Assembly: GCA_044230315.1 (NCBI GenBank)
Contig: JBGARJ010000008.1
Location: forward strand, 118,997 to 182,996
Direction of reading: 5' to 3'
DNA length: 64,000 nt
From: M3007 sp044230315
GTDB lineage: Bacteria; Bacteroidota; Bacteroidia; Chitinophagales; Saprospiraceae
Shown: one piece after another, positions 1 to 9,171 of the stretch
Layout of the letters: every line of letters begins with the position of its first letter
Position numbering within the stretch: position 1 is the stretch's first letter
Notes under the pieces: generated by a model
The model's input: only the letters and a program-made list of their open reading frames with translations
Told to the model about the DNA's origin: nothing
The model's database searches: none
Made by a program: the position numbers and the translations under genes

Positions 1-1
1 T

Positions 2-1882
2 TGGGATCTGGATAAAAAGGCATTTCGGTTCGATTTCGACACCAGCACGGTCCAAGTGGTGAAGCAAAATCAACTTTATTATCCCGGTGTCATAAAAGAC
101 GGGATCACCCTGGCGGTTGGAACGACCCCCATTGCCAGTGGAGGGAGCAATCCGCCCACCCTGACCGCGCAGGAAAAAGAACAATTTCTCAATGCCCTGA
201 ACGAAACCCTGCTGTCCTATTTAGAACAGGAACAGTGTGTTTTATATGATACCCTGCTGACCGACGAGAATGGCTGTGCGATAGCGGCCAGTCCGGAGCA
301 ATTGACTGTTTTGGCGCACCGCCAGGCCTTGTTGAAAATTGATGCTTCGAATGACGCCTTTTTGGATGTCAGCCCGTCGCTAACGGGCGGCGTGAAACTG
401 GGCTTGCGTTTCGAACTGAATTTTCAAAATGTGCCGGCTGGAATCCCGCCGTTCCTGAGTTTGTTTTCCGTGCCGGAAAGCATCGCCCGCGATCCCGTGG
501 AATTGGAAAAAGCCAAAATCAAATTCAGCCAGGATGTGCTGAAAGGGCTGACGATTCTGTTTCAGAAAAAGGAATTGGTCCGGCTTCGCGCCGCCGATGC
601 CGCCGGGGTAATTTCCGTTGTAGCCGTTTCCGACCAGGCATATACGCCGGAAGAGACCTACGCGCTTTTGCAAAAAACGTTCACGAAAGTCGACCTTGAA
701 GCCGGCGGCGCGGGTAAGCCGAGTTACCTGGTCTTGCTCGATTCGGACAACACGACGGTCCTTTTCCGGAGCACCAGAGCCCTGACCACGCAAGAGTTAA
801 CCGATCCCAAATTGCTGCAAGGCGCCAAGGATGCTTTTTTGAAACAGGTAAAGGCTGGCGTCGCCGGGTTTTTGGCGGCTAAGAATACCTTGAGTCTCCG
901 TTTATTGGATGATGAGAAGGCTCCCTATTTCGCCCGTTCGGCACAGGGCCTTACTTTGGAACAGATGCAGGAATTGTCGCCCGCAACGCACCCCGATCTG
1001 GAAGCCCAGGTCGCGTTGCAGTTAAACCCGACGAACTGGATTCCGCCGGCACAATGCTGGTCGATTCAGCACAATGCCGAAATACTGCTGTTGTCCGACA
1101 GCCCGGTGGCTGATATTTCGGTCAATTTTTCCGAGTCCCGCCAGGCTTTCATCGACGACGTTACTCAGGCACTCACTGCGTTAAAATTTGACAAGCCGGA
1201 GCCCGATTGCCAGAAATTACCCATCCGTTTATATGATACTGCCTCGAAGCTGATCGCATCCAGTCCGATTGCCTATACCCAAGCCGACCGGAAAACACTC
1301 GTCGAATGGTTGTCGGTCCAATTGGCAAAAATTAAGAGCGACGGCACTGCTGAAATTGGCATCCTGCTGGCAGATAAGTACACCAATGCCGGCAAGCCTT
1401 GCCAAAACGACGCAACAACAAGCCCTGACCCTGCCGCGCCTACGCTTCAATTGCTGGAGGCTTGTGCGGAGCCGGATGCGTGCGCCGGAGCCGGCCCGGA
1501 CGACTATCTGGCCGGCGCCGATCCCTATTCCTTCTGGGCCACTGTAGCCATTCCGCATTGGGGCAGGCGTTTCCGCAATGTGCAATTCCGCCAGTTTTTT
1601 GAAAAAACATTGCGTAGCGAGGCGCCCGCGCACGTGGCGTTGCGGATCGGATGGATTTCGCCTTATCAAATGATGCAACTGGAAAAAGCCTGGCGCGCCT
1701 GGCTCGAGGCACAGGCGCTTGGCGACGGCAGTTGTGCGCTGAGCGACGCCCAGCAACAACTCATTTGCATCCTGCAGGCGCTCCGCAACCGCTACCCCAA
1801 GGCGCAATTGCACGATTGCGAAGCGGGCGGCGAGCAGGGCAGCGAATTCGTATTGCTCGACCATACTATTCTGAGCGAATAA
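2..1882 (+). CDS. Unknown protein of the eCIS locus, 5' end outside the window
   Basis: The reading frame is open from base 2 to the stop at 1882, so the gene begins left of the window. A GTG at 56 exists but nothing marks it as the real start. At least 626 residues are visible. I recognise no catalytic motif. The visible part is soluble, with no signal peptide or membrane segment. The last 110 residues include a basic helical stretch (RRFRNVQFRQFFEKTLR) and a helix rich in aromatic residues. Only 74 nt separate it from the next gene, and the tape-measure gene is two genes further on, so a structural role in the contractile injection particle, for example baseplate-associated, is reasonable but inferred from position only. 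Confidence 0.6.
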   Translation, partial: WDLDKKAFRFDFDTSTVQVVKQNQLYYPGVIKDGITLAVGTTPIASGGSNPPTLTAQEKEQFLNALNETLLSYLEQEQCVLYDTLLTDENGCAIAASPEQLTVLAHRQALLKIDASNDAFLDVSPSLTGGVKLGLRFELNFQNVPAGIPPFLSLFSVPESIARDPVELEKAKIKFSQDVLKGLTILFQKKELVRLRAADAAGVISVVAVSDQAYTPEETYALLQKTFTKVDLEAGGAGKPSYLVLLDSDNTTVLFRSTRALTTQELTDPKLLQGAKDAFLKQVKAGVAGFLAAKNTLSLRLLDDEKAPYFARSAQGLTLEQMQELSPATHPDLEAQVALQLNPTNWIPPAQCWSIQHNAEILLLSDSPVADISVNFSESRQAFIDDVTQALTALKFDKPEPDCQKLPIRLYDTASKLIASSPIAYTQADRKTLVEWLSVQLAKIKSDGTAEIGILLADKYTNAGKPCQNDATTSPDPAAPTLQLLEACAEPDACAGAGPDDYLAGADPYSFWATVAIPHWGRRFRNVQFRQFFEKTLRSEAPAHVALRIGWISPYQMMQLEKAWRAWLEAQALGDGSCALSDAQQQLICILQALRNRYPKAQLHDCEAGGEQGSEFVLLDHTILSE

Positions 1883-1956
1883 AACCCTGATAAACAACAA
1901 TTAAAAACCGAAATCAAGGAACCCGGCAACTGCCAAACAATTTAACCGAACGTGTC

Positions 1957-4900
1957 ATGACGGACTATTTGCAATTTACCTATCCGCGTTTTCAGCCGGC
2001 CCAAGCGCTAAAGAGCAATGACTTGAACGCCATTGTGGATTACCTGGAGAAACAGGAACGGCTGACGCGCGTATATCTGATCGGCTCGGGCATATTTTGC
2101 GGCCTGGATCTGTCGATCCCTTCGGACACCCCCGCTTTGGATATTTCTTCTGGCGCCGCAGTCAGTTCGGAAGGTTATTTGTTTGCGTTACGTGCACAAA
2201 GCGGGGGCGGCGCCTCGGCCCGGTTTACCTACTGGGTACCCAGCACCTTCAAAATCAGCCAGTTCCGGAACCTCGACTTCTCTGATTCCGACGAAGATAT
2301 ATCGGCCATGGAACTGCTCCCAGCAGTCGGCAACCAGGCCGATGGCGCAGTGCCAATTCCGGTTGACAAGCTAGAACAAATGGTCATCGTTTTGCTCTGG
2401 ACCAATACCACCATCAACCGAAAATCCTGTATCAATTCCTGTGATGGGGCGGGGGGCGATTCCTTTCCGTCCATCCGGGTGCTGGCACTGACGAACGAAG
2501 AGCTCCTGAAAATATGGAATACGGAAAATGACGAAAAGGGTCAGGACCCTACTGAACTCGTCGATTACCCCTATGTAAAACGGCTGCACACGCAAAAGCC
2601 GCTAAAAGACATGCTCCAACCGGACGACCTTTATTCTGCCTGGAAGGCCGTGAATGATGCGGCAATCGATTCGACGGTTACTACTGCACTACCCCCCATT
2701 TTGGCAAAAGCCGTAACCACGCAGGACGCAACACAGATAGCCAGTCAGTTGAAGGCGCTGTCGGACAAAACGAACGACGGTTTTCGGCAATATTTCTACG
2801 ATTATCTCCTCGATCTGGTATCGACCTATAACGAAATGGCCCAATTGCGAGGCCGCTCGGTCAATTCCTGGTGCCCGGATGAATCGGCCTTCCCGCGGTT
2901 TGTCGTATTGGGCAATCCGGTTAGCCAGGTTTCCCGGATGAAATTTTACCGCGTGCAAACGCCTGATATCGATTTGGGGCAAAGCAAAATTGATTTCTTG
3001 CGGCAGCGGCTGGAGTGGATGCTGACGCCCGATAAGGTCGTTATTCCAGCTGTGGCCGTTCTGTCACAAGACACCTCCGTTCGGATTACGGGCTCGGGTA
3101 TGAAAAGTAGTTGGCTCGACCAACAGGCGATCCCCTATTACTACGGAAAGCAAAAATCGGACAATAGCGGTTTCGAGGTAGGCGATACGCCAAGGAGCTA
3201 TTGGAGTTTTGAACGCGCTACCAATGCTGGCCGCCTGGGATTACAGGGTTATGAATCGGCCGCGATCGACGCAAGCGGAGGTATTATCAGTGCCCAGCCG
3301 CCCCGCCAATCCCTGTGCTTCGATCTGGCCAATGCCGATTTTTTCCGGATCGAAGGGCATATCGACCAGGGCCTTCAAGTTGGATATGAATCGATAGACC
3401 GGCTCCGCAAAGCGCTTCATCTTCCCTTCGATATCACCTGCGTACGCCTGGGCGATTCTCATACAACCATTGTAGATGGCGACCAAAAGGATCCGGAGTT
3501 GGCGATCATTCTCGACCAGTTGGTTTTCGGCAATTTCGCCAAATACCATCCGGGCATGGAGCACCATGCCGGGGTACCGAAAGGCGGAACATTTATTCTG
3601 GTGTACGAGGAAGTGCCGACGGCCATTGGACAAAAAATCCGGCAGAGTCGCGATGCGTTGTTGATCAAGGGCTTGTCTTTTGAAGACAACCTGGACGAAA
3701 CCAAAAATCACAAAGCATCCCTTATCAAAGCATACACCCTAGAATTAAACACCCTGGTCACCCGCACCATCATCGCCGATTTTTGTCTGCCATATACGTG
3801 TTGCCCCAAGGTTCCCACCGTACACTACTCCTTTGCGGAAATTCAACCGCCGCAGAGCTTCCCGCCCGACGCCGATTTCGAAGTGCAAAACATCTCGTAC
3901 GCCGAACAGGGAACGGCGCCCGAGTCCTATCCCGTAGTGACGCTTACCCTTGAAAACCGGTCTTCGCATGCCGACACCTTCGAATGGTTGCTCTCGCCTG
4001 TGGATATGAATGCCGGGGCGGCGTTCCCCTATCCAGATCCAATCCAGGAGGAATCACTCCAACCCTTGTTGTTCAACCTCAAGGAGGTGCGCAAAATTTC
4101 CGTAAAACTGGTCGCCACCGATTCCAAATCCAGCCAAACGGACGACGCCAGCCAGGTCATCGACCTGTGCCCGAATGAAGTCGAACTGCATATTACCGAC
4201 CCTAACGGCGTGAGCAACCTCTCCACAATCGAATGGGCTGACGACCAGAATCCCTTTGAAATTTACCTGAAAGCCGCTCCGGCCGGGGGAACGATCAGTT
4301 TTGACTTGAGTAAGGGCCTGATCACCGTGACAAGTCTCACTCAAGGGCCGAGCCTGCTGTCGTATAAATTGGAAAAATCAGGTTCCGTAGCCAATATTAT
4401 GGCCATCCCAATTCGCTATACCTATCCTTGCACCGGGCTGCAATCGGAAGTTACCGTGTTTTTGCTCCCACCCCCGCCCGAAAAGCCGCCCGGTGACAAC
4501 GCCAAGGAAACCGGCGACGCCACCCAACCCGGAAACGCCGCCGATATTGCCCGCGTCAACCGCTACCTGGATAATATCAAAGCGGTTGCCAACAGCAATC
4601 TGAGAAACACCAGCGCATACAAACGCACCACCGGTTACATCACCCAGCCACTCACAGACTGGCAGCAAGCCCTGAGCGATTTCAAAAGCATCACCCGCAC
4701 CGTATTGAGCGGATTAGGTAAATCCGGCGGAGCTTCCGACGAGCAGTACCTTGCGCTGTACCACAACCTGATCTGGCGCTGGCTGGACAAAACCGTAGAG
4801 GCTAATCCGCAACCGACTCCGGAATTATTGCTGGATGGGTTGGCCGAACTGGCCGACTCACTTGAGAAGCAAAGCATTGATGCTGTTTCTCTCCTGACCG

Positions 4901-4986
4901 ACTGGAGCCCGGATGAGATGAAGACGGCTGGTAACACGGCGCTTATTGATACCATTCAAAACACCCTGACTCCACCATCTCAATAA
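1957..4986 (+). CDS. Large eCIS-associated protein in the fibre/baseplate position
   Basis: A 1009-residue soluble protein without a signal peptide. The N-terminal 60 residues (FQPAQALKSNDLNAIVDYLE, then a glycine-rich GIFCGLDL segment) look like a helical attachment module followed by beta structure. A middle part near residues 640-830 has Ig-like beta strands. A proline-rich linker sits near residue 838 (PPPPEKPP), followed by a helical tail of about 150 residues. It lies directly upstream of the tape-measure gene, with 17 nt between them. In the Afp/PVC gene order that slot holds the tail fibre gene (afp13). The fibre or baseplate role is inference from position; no fibre-specific motif is visible. 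Confidence 0.55.
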   Translation: MTDYLQFTYPRFQPAQALKSNDLNAIVDYLEKQERLTRVYLIGSGIFCGLDLSIPSDTPALDISSGAAVSSEGYLFALRAQSGGGASARFTYWVPSTFKISQFRNLDFSDSDEDISAMELLPAVGNQADGAVPIPVDKLEQMVIVLLWTNTTINRKSCINSCDGAGGDSFPSIRVLALTNEELLKIWNTENDEKGQDPTELVDYPYVKRLHTQKPLKDMLQPDDLYSAWKAVNDAAIDSTVTTALPPILAKAVTTQDATQIASQLKALSDKTNDGFRQYFYDYLLDLVSTYNEMAQLRGRSVNSWCPDESAFPRFVVLGNPVSQVSRMKFYRVQTPDIDLGQSKIDFLRQRLEWMLTPDKVVIPAVAVLSQDTSVRITGSGMKSSWLDQQAIPYYYGKQKSDNSGFEVGDTPRSYWSFERATNAGRLGLQGYESAAIDASGGIISAQPPRQSLCFDLANADFFRIEGHIDQGLQVGYESIDRLRKALHLPFDITCVRLGDSHTTIVDGDQKDPELAIILDQLVFGNFAKYHPGMEHHAGVPKGGTFILVYEEVPTAIGQKIRQSRDALLIKGLSFEDNLDETKNHKASLIKAYTLELNTLVTRTIIADFCLPYTCCPKVPTVHYSFAEIQPPQSFPPDADFEVQNISYAEQGTAPESYPVVTLTLENRSSHADTFEWLLSPVDMNAGAAFPYPDPIQEESLQPLLFNLKEVRKISVKLVATDSKSSQTDDASQVIDLCPNEVELHITDPNGVSNLSTIEWADDQNPFEIYLKAAPAGGTISFDLSKGLITVTSLTQGPSLLSYKLEKSGSVANIMAIPIRYTYPCTGLQSEVTVFLLPPPPEKPPGDNAKETGDATQPGNAADIARVNRYLDNIKAVANSNLRNTSAYKRTTGYITQPLTDWQQALSDFKSITRTVLSGLGKSGGASDEQYLALYHNLIWRWLDKTVEANPQPTPELLLDGLAELADSLEKQSIDAVSLLTDWSPDEMKTAGNTALIDTIQNTLTPPSQ

Positions 4987-5003
4987 TCACGTAAGCATTA
5001 ATC

Positions 5004-6848
5004 ATGAACCGGCACCAAATCGGAACGATCGCATTCGAGCTGCACGGGCGCAACCGGGAAGACGGATTCGACCTTCAACAGCAGGTTTCCCAGCTGTTCT
5101 GGGACGCCGTGTTGCCCGCTCTGGAACCGGTTTTGGATGAATTGGCTGCCGATGACATCCTCGTCACTTTCGACCGCCTCGTCATCGATTTGGGCCGGAT
5201 ACCGGCCGGCAGTTTGAAAACCCGGCTGGCCGAACAGTTGGCATTGCGGCTGCGGGAACTGATTCAACAACGCTTTTCGGCGCCGATCCCCGAAGAACGG
5301 CCCGAAGTACGGACCCTTGCCGCGCAGGATTTCCGGCACTGGCTCGGGTTCCTGCAATACGGACAATTGCCCCCGCACGGCGGCCGGCGCAGTGAGGCCG
5401 ACATGCAGCGCGCAGTGTTGGAGATGCTCGAAAAAGAGCCTGCCGCGCTTGATCAACTGCTTACGCTGTTGCGCGTACAGCCGGCTGCGTTGTTGCGCTT
5501 GCTCCGGCAACACCCGGCGGCTTTTCTACATCGGATTACGGCCATTGCAGCCAGCCCGGGCGCTTCCGATACCCTAAACCAGGTGCAAACCGAAATGCTG
5601 GGCTTGCTGGAGCGCCTTTCCCGCTTAGGCGAAGCGCTGAAAAAGGCGCCGTACCACCAACCAGTAATGGCGGTACGTACCTGGCGCGCAATCATTCACC
5701 AACTTGAAATTGCTTTTCAACAGCAACTCCGGATTTTTTATTGGTCGATCCTGCTTCAATCGCGAAAGGCGCCTGAGCCGGAGGCACTCCTGGAGGCTAT
5801 ACTGGTGGAAAACATTCCCGCGACGCAGCAACCGTTCTTGTTTGCCTTGCTCACCGACGTATTCCTGCAATGGGAAACTATGCCGGACTATCCAACGCTA
5901 CAAGTGCCACTACAAAATATCCTAAGAAGATATGGGCATTCCGGTGGTGTCACCCCGGCTACTCCCAAACAGTCAATACCGGATCTCGGAACAGACGGGA
6001 AGCCCGCAAGCGCAGATACAGCACTTCCAAAAGGCCCAACGCAGGCGCCTGCTCCCGATGCCCGTCCCGCCGGTACTGAAGCAGGCGCCGACCATACGGC
6101 AAAGCCTGCGCCTGTCTCCGGCGAACAGAAACCTCCTCTCGCCGGTCCAAGACCGACCGTGCTTCCCGAAACACATGAAGGAGCGGATTCACCCGCCCGG
6201 CCACCTGTATCCGGTCAACACGACGAACCAAAAGCAACAAAGCCGATAGGGAGGAGCCTTACAGAAGACCTTTCGCAAGCGCCGGCCTTGCCTGGTGAAA
6301 TAAGCGGCGCTATACCCGGCTCACACCTTGAGCCCGGCGAATATCAGTATGTTGAAAATGCAGGGCTGGTCATTCTGCATCCGTTTTTACCGGTGTTTCT
6401 GGAACAAAACGCTCTGGTCAAAGACGCCCGTTTTACGGACGAGCGCGCCCGGCAAATGGCCGTCTTTCTCCTGCATTACCTGGCGACCGGCGCTTCCGAC
6501 GCGCCGGAATATGAATTGCTGTTGCCAAAACTTTTGTGCGATTGGCCGGCCTCCGAACCGCTCGAACGGCGAATACGGCTGCCCAAAAAGACGAAAAGGG
6601 AAGGCGAAGAACTATTACACGCTGTGATCGGGCACTGGTCCAAACTGGGCAGCACTTCGCCCGAAGGCTTGCGCGAAGGTTTTCTCCGCCGTCCGGGCAA
6701 ACTCAGCCGCCCGGATGCGAATACCTGGCTGCTGCAAGTGGAACAATCGGCCATCGACATCCTGCTCAACGCCTTACCCTGGGGCATCGGCGTGGTAAAA
6801 TTGCCGTGGATGCCGCAATTGCTGCATGTGGAATGGAACTATGGTTAA
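5004..6848 (+). CDS. Contractile injection system tape measure protein
   Basis: A 614-residue protein matching the tape-measure family of extracellular contractile injection systems (Afp14-like), which sets tube and sheath length during assembly in the cytoplasm. The N-terminal block (HQIGTIAFELHGRNRED, then LVIDLGRIPAGSL) is the typical start. The C-terminal third has the conserved helical block (NAGLVILHPFLPVFLEQ; then LLPKLLCDWP; ending LPWMPQLLHVEWNYG). Residues about 320-440 are a proline/alanine/glycine-rich low-complexity linker, as expected for a part that varies in length. It starts 17 nt after the previous gene and ends 32 nt before the next, so it is operonic. This is the firmest marker that the left part of the window is an eCIS locus. 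Confidence 0.85.
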   Translation: MNRHQIGTIAFELHGRNREDGFDLQQQVSQLFWDAVLPALEPVLDELAADDILVTFDRLVIDLGRIPAGSLKTRLAEQLALRLRELIQQRFSAPIPEERPEVRTLAAQDFRHWLGFLQYGQLPPHGGRRSEADMQRAVLEMLEKEPAALDQLLTLLRVQPAALLRLLRQHPAAFLHRITAIAASPGASDTLNQVQTEMLGLLERLSRLGEALKKAPYHQPVMAVRTWRAIIHQLEIAFQQQLRIFYWSILLQSRKAPEPEALLEAILVENIPATQQPFLFALLTDVFLQWETMPDYPTLQVPLQNILRRYGHSGGVTPATPKQSIPDLGTDGKPASADTALPKGPTQAPAPDARPAGTEAGADHTAKPAPVSGEQKPPLAGPRPTVLPETHEGADSPARPPVSGQHDEPKATKPIGRSLTEDLSQAPALPGEISGAIPGSHLEPGEYQYVENAGLVILHPFLPVFLEQNALVKDARFTDERARQMAVFLLHYLATGASDAPEYELLLPKLLCDWPASEPLERRIRLPKKTKREGEELLHAVIGHWSKLGSTSPEGLREGFLRRPGKLSRPDANTWLLQVEQSAIDILLNALPWGIGVVKLPWMPQLLHVEWNYG

Positions 6849-6880
6849 ACTATTCACCCTTTTCTCAACCAAGGAAACAT

Positions 6881-8278
6881 ATGTCGAAATACAGAGCGTC
6901 CATGGCAGTCGAATGCAACAAACTTTTGCTCAACTGCATCATCGCCACCCGCACACCGCCACCCATGGCCTCGCGCCTGATCGGCATCACCCATACTGCT
7001 ATGTACGATGCCTGGGCGTTCTACGACACACAGGCTGTGGGTACCCGGCTCGGCGCTTACCGGAAGCAGTATCCCGGTAATTTTTCCGACGACGATATCG
7101 AGATCGCCGTCGCTTACGCTGCATTTCGGGTGCTGAAAACCTATTTCCAGCCGGCGCTGCCGGCCGATAAAGCCACCCTGATCGACGACTGGATGACCAG
7201 CCGCCTGTTTGATCCCACCGACGACTCCGTTGTGCCCGATTCGCCCTCCGGGTTGGGCAACCTGGCTGCACAGGCTGTGTTGGATTACCGTCGGGGTGAT
7301 GGAGCCAATACCTGGCAAACATTGGCCACCGGCAAGCCTTATGCCGACTATACAGGTTACAAACCGGCGCTTGGCCCCGACGATACACCTGCGAATGCCC
7401 TGGAAATGATCCGCTGGCAGCCCTTGCGCGTGCCTCAGGCCGACGGCTCGCAGAAGGTTCAGGAATTCCTGGTGCCGCACTGGGGACAAATTCAGCCATT
7501 TGCGCTGCGCAGCGGCGCCCAATTGCGCCTGTCGTCGGCGCCGGAGCCATACTCAGAACATGGCCGGTTTAGGACCCAATGTGAGGAGCTGATGCATTAT
7601 AGCGCCAACCTGAGCGACGAACTCAAGATGATTGCCGAGTACTGGGCCGACGGCCCCAATTCGGTGACCCCGCCGGGCCATTGGTGTTTGCTGGCGCATC
7701 AGGTATCGAGGCGCGACAAACACGAGTTGGACCGGGATGTAAAAATGTATTTCGCCTTGGGCAACGCCTTGATGGATGCCGGTATCGCCTGCTGGTATAA
7801 CAAGCGTTTTTACAACTACGTACGGCCCATCACCGCGATCCGCCGCCTGTTCAAAGGAAAAACCATAGAAGCATGGGGCGGCCCCCGGCAAGGCACCGTC
7901 GACCGGCAGGGCGAAACCTGGCAACCCTATCAACCGCTCGATTTCGTGACGCCGCCATTTGCCGAATACCCTTCGGGGCACAGCACCTTCAGCGCAGCCG
8001 CAGCCGAAATACTCAAACGGTTCACCGGCAGCGATTACTTCGGTTACGGGGTGGATCTCGACGTGGGTACATCGGCCATAGAACCTAAGTACACTCCGGA
8101 CTACTTGATCCACCTGGAATGGCAAACCTTTTCACAGGCAGCAGCGCAGGCCGGTATGTCACGCCGGTATGGAGGCATCCACTTTGAAGACGGCGATTTG
8201 TTCGGCCGGGAACTGGGCGGGCAGGTGGCCGAAAAAGTGTGGACCAAATGCTCGCGCCTGTGGCAGGGCCTGGAATAG
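6881..8278 (+). CDS. Vanadium-dependent haloperoxidase / PAP2-family enzyme, leaderless
   Basis: A 465-residue protein of the vanadium haloperoxidase branch of the PAP2 superfamily. All parts of the vanadate/phosphate-binding site are present: K308-x6-R315-P, the PSGHS block (P364 to S368, with H367), and R428-x5-H434 in SRRYGGIHF. The frame is open further upstream to 6536, overlapping the tape-measure gene, but I place the start at ATG 6881 because an AAGGAAAC ribosome-binding sequence precedes it and the protein then begins within the family's first helices. No signal peptide is visible, unlike many secreted relatives. The enzyme could be a haloperoxidase or an acid phosphatase; residues alone do not decide. 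It sits inside the eCIS gene run, 32 nt after the tape measure. Confidence 0.85.
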   Translation: MSKYRASMAVECNKLLLNCIIATRTPPPMASRLIGITHTAMYDAWAFYDTQAVGTRLGAYRKQYPGNFSDDDIEIAVAYAAFRVLKTYFQPALPADKATLIDDWMTSRLFDPTDDSVVPDSPSGLGNLAAQAVLDYRRGDGANTWQTLATGKPYADYTGYKPALGPDDTPANALEMIRWQPLRVPQADGSQKVQEFLVPHWGQIQPFALRSGAQLRLSSAPEPYSEHGRFRTQCEELMHYSANLSDELKMIAEYWADGPNSVTPPGHWCLLAHQVSRRDKHELDRDVKMYFALGNALMDAGIACWYNKRFYNYVRPITAIRRLFKGKTIEAWGGPRQGTVDRQGETWQPYQPLDFVTPPFAEYPSGHSTFSAAAAEILKRFTGSDYFGYGVDLDVGTSAIEPKYTPDYLIHLEWQTFSQAAAQAGMSRRYGGIHFEDGDLFGRELGGQVAEKVWTKCSRLWQGLE

Positions 8279-8323
8279 AACCCGTTACTATTGCAATATT
8301 TGTAAACATTTACTGATGCAACC

Positions 8324-9139
8324 ATGCCCGTAATATCCGTTTCCATCCAAAAGGGCGGCTCGGGGAAGACCACCACCGCTATCAACCTGGCCGCCGCCCT
8401 GCGCCAGTTGAAGTACAAGGTGCTGCTCATAGACCTCGACCCGCAGAGCAACCTGACGCAGGCGTTGGGCATGCACCCCGACCAGGAACCGGAGGGCAAA
8501 GAAGCCGAAAAAAAACCGACTGTTTACGAATTGTTGAAAAACGAAGCCAGTGGCGAACCAGCCGAAACCGCCTCCGCCATTGTAGAGACCAATGGCATGG
8601 ATCTGATCCCTGCTACGCTGGAATTGTCCCTGGCCGAATGGGAGCTCATCAGTGCATACGGGCGCGAAAACCTGTTCAGTTCGATCCTCGAACCTGTGCG
8701 CTCCAACTACGACTTTATCATCGTCGACTGCCCGCCCACCCTGGGCATTCTGACGGTGAATGCCCTCATGGCCAGTGATTATGTGCTCATCCCCATGCAA
8801 GCCGAGTTTTTGCCCCTCAAAGGCTTCGAAGGGTTTATGGAATCATCCCAGCGCATGTTCCGGCTCAACAAGTCCCTGCAAATTCTCGGCATCCTGATCA
8901 CCCGTTACGACCCCCGGCACAGCATGACCGAAAGCGTCATCCGCCGCATGGAAGAACGGCAGGGCGCCCGGATGTTCAACACCCGCATCCGCATCAACGT
9001 AGCCCTGGCCAAGGCGCAGGAAAAAGGGGTGGATATTTTCACGTACGACGAATATTCCAATGGCGCGATCAACTATATGGCCTTGGCCTACGAGGTGCTC
9101 AACCGCCTGCGGGAAAACGAAAAAACAGCAAATCCCTGA
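8324..9139 (+). CDS. ParA/MinD-like ATPase
   Basis: A 271-residue P-loop ATPase of the ParA/Soj family. The deviant Walker A box KGGSGKTT (residues 10-17, with the signature lysine K10), the A' motif LLIDLDPQSN and the Walker B-like IIVDCPPTLG are all present. ParA proteins form ATP-dependent dimers that position DNA or large protein assemblies. No ParB gene or parS-like repeat is seen nearby, which argues against plasmid or chromosome partition. The gene sits between the haloperoxidase (45 nt) and a DUF4157 cargo gene (32 nt) in the eCIS operon. A role in placing injection particles or cargo in the cell is inference. Confidence 0.88.
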   Translation: MPVISVSIQKGGSGKTTTAINLAAALRQLKYKVLLIDLDPQSNLTQALGMHPDQEPEGKEAEKKPTVYELLKNEASGEPAETASAIVETNGMDLIPATLELSLAEWELISAYGRENLFSSILEPVRSNYDFIIVDCPPTLGILTVNALMASDYVLIPMQAEFLPLKGFEGFMESSQRMFRLNKSLQILGILITRYDPRHSMTESVIRRMEERQGARMFNTRIRINVALAKAQEKGVDIFTYDEYSNGAINYMALAYEVLNRLRENEKTANP

Positions 9140-9171
9140 CCCGGTTATCCGGTCGAACCTGTCCATAAATA

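Noticed and set aside
6536..6880. Upstream extension of the haloperoxidase frame into the tape-measure gene
   Set aside because: The extra 115 residues overlap a conserved tape-measure end in another frame, and a ribosome-binding-like AAGGAAAC precedes ATG 6881.
8324..9139. Plasmid partition locus
   Set aside because: No ParB, replication protein or repeat-type centromere lies nearby; the neighbours are eCIS genes and the window also carries the ribosomal operon.
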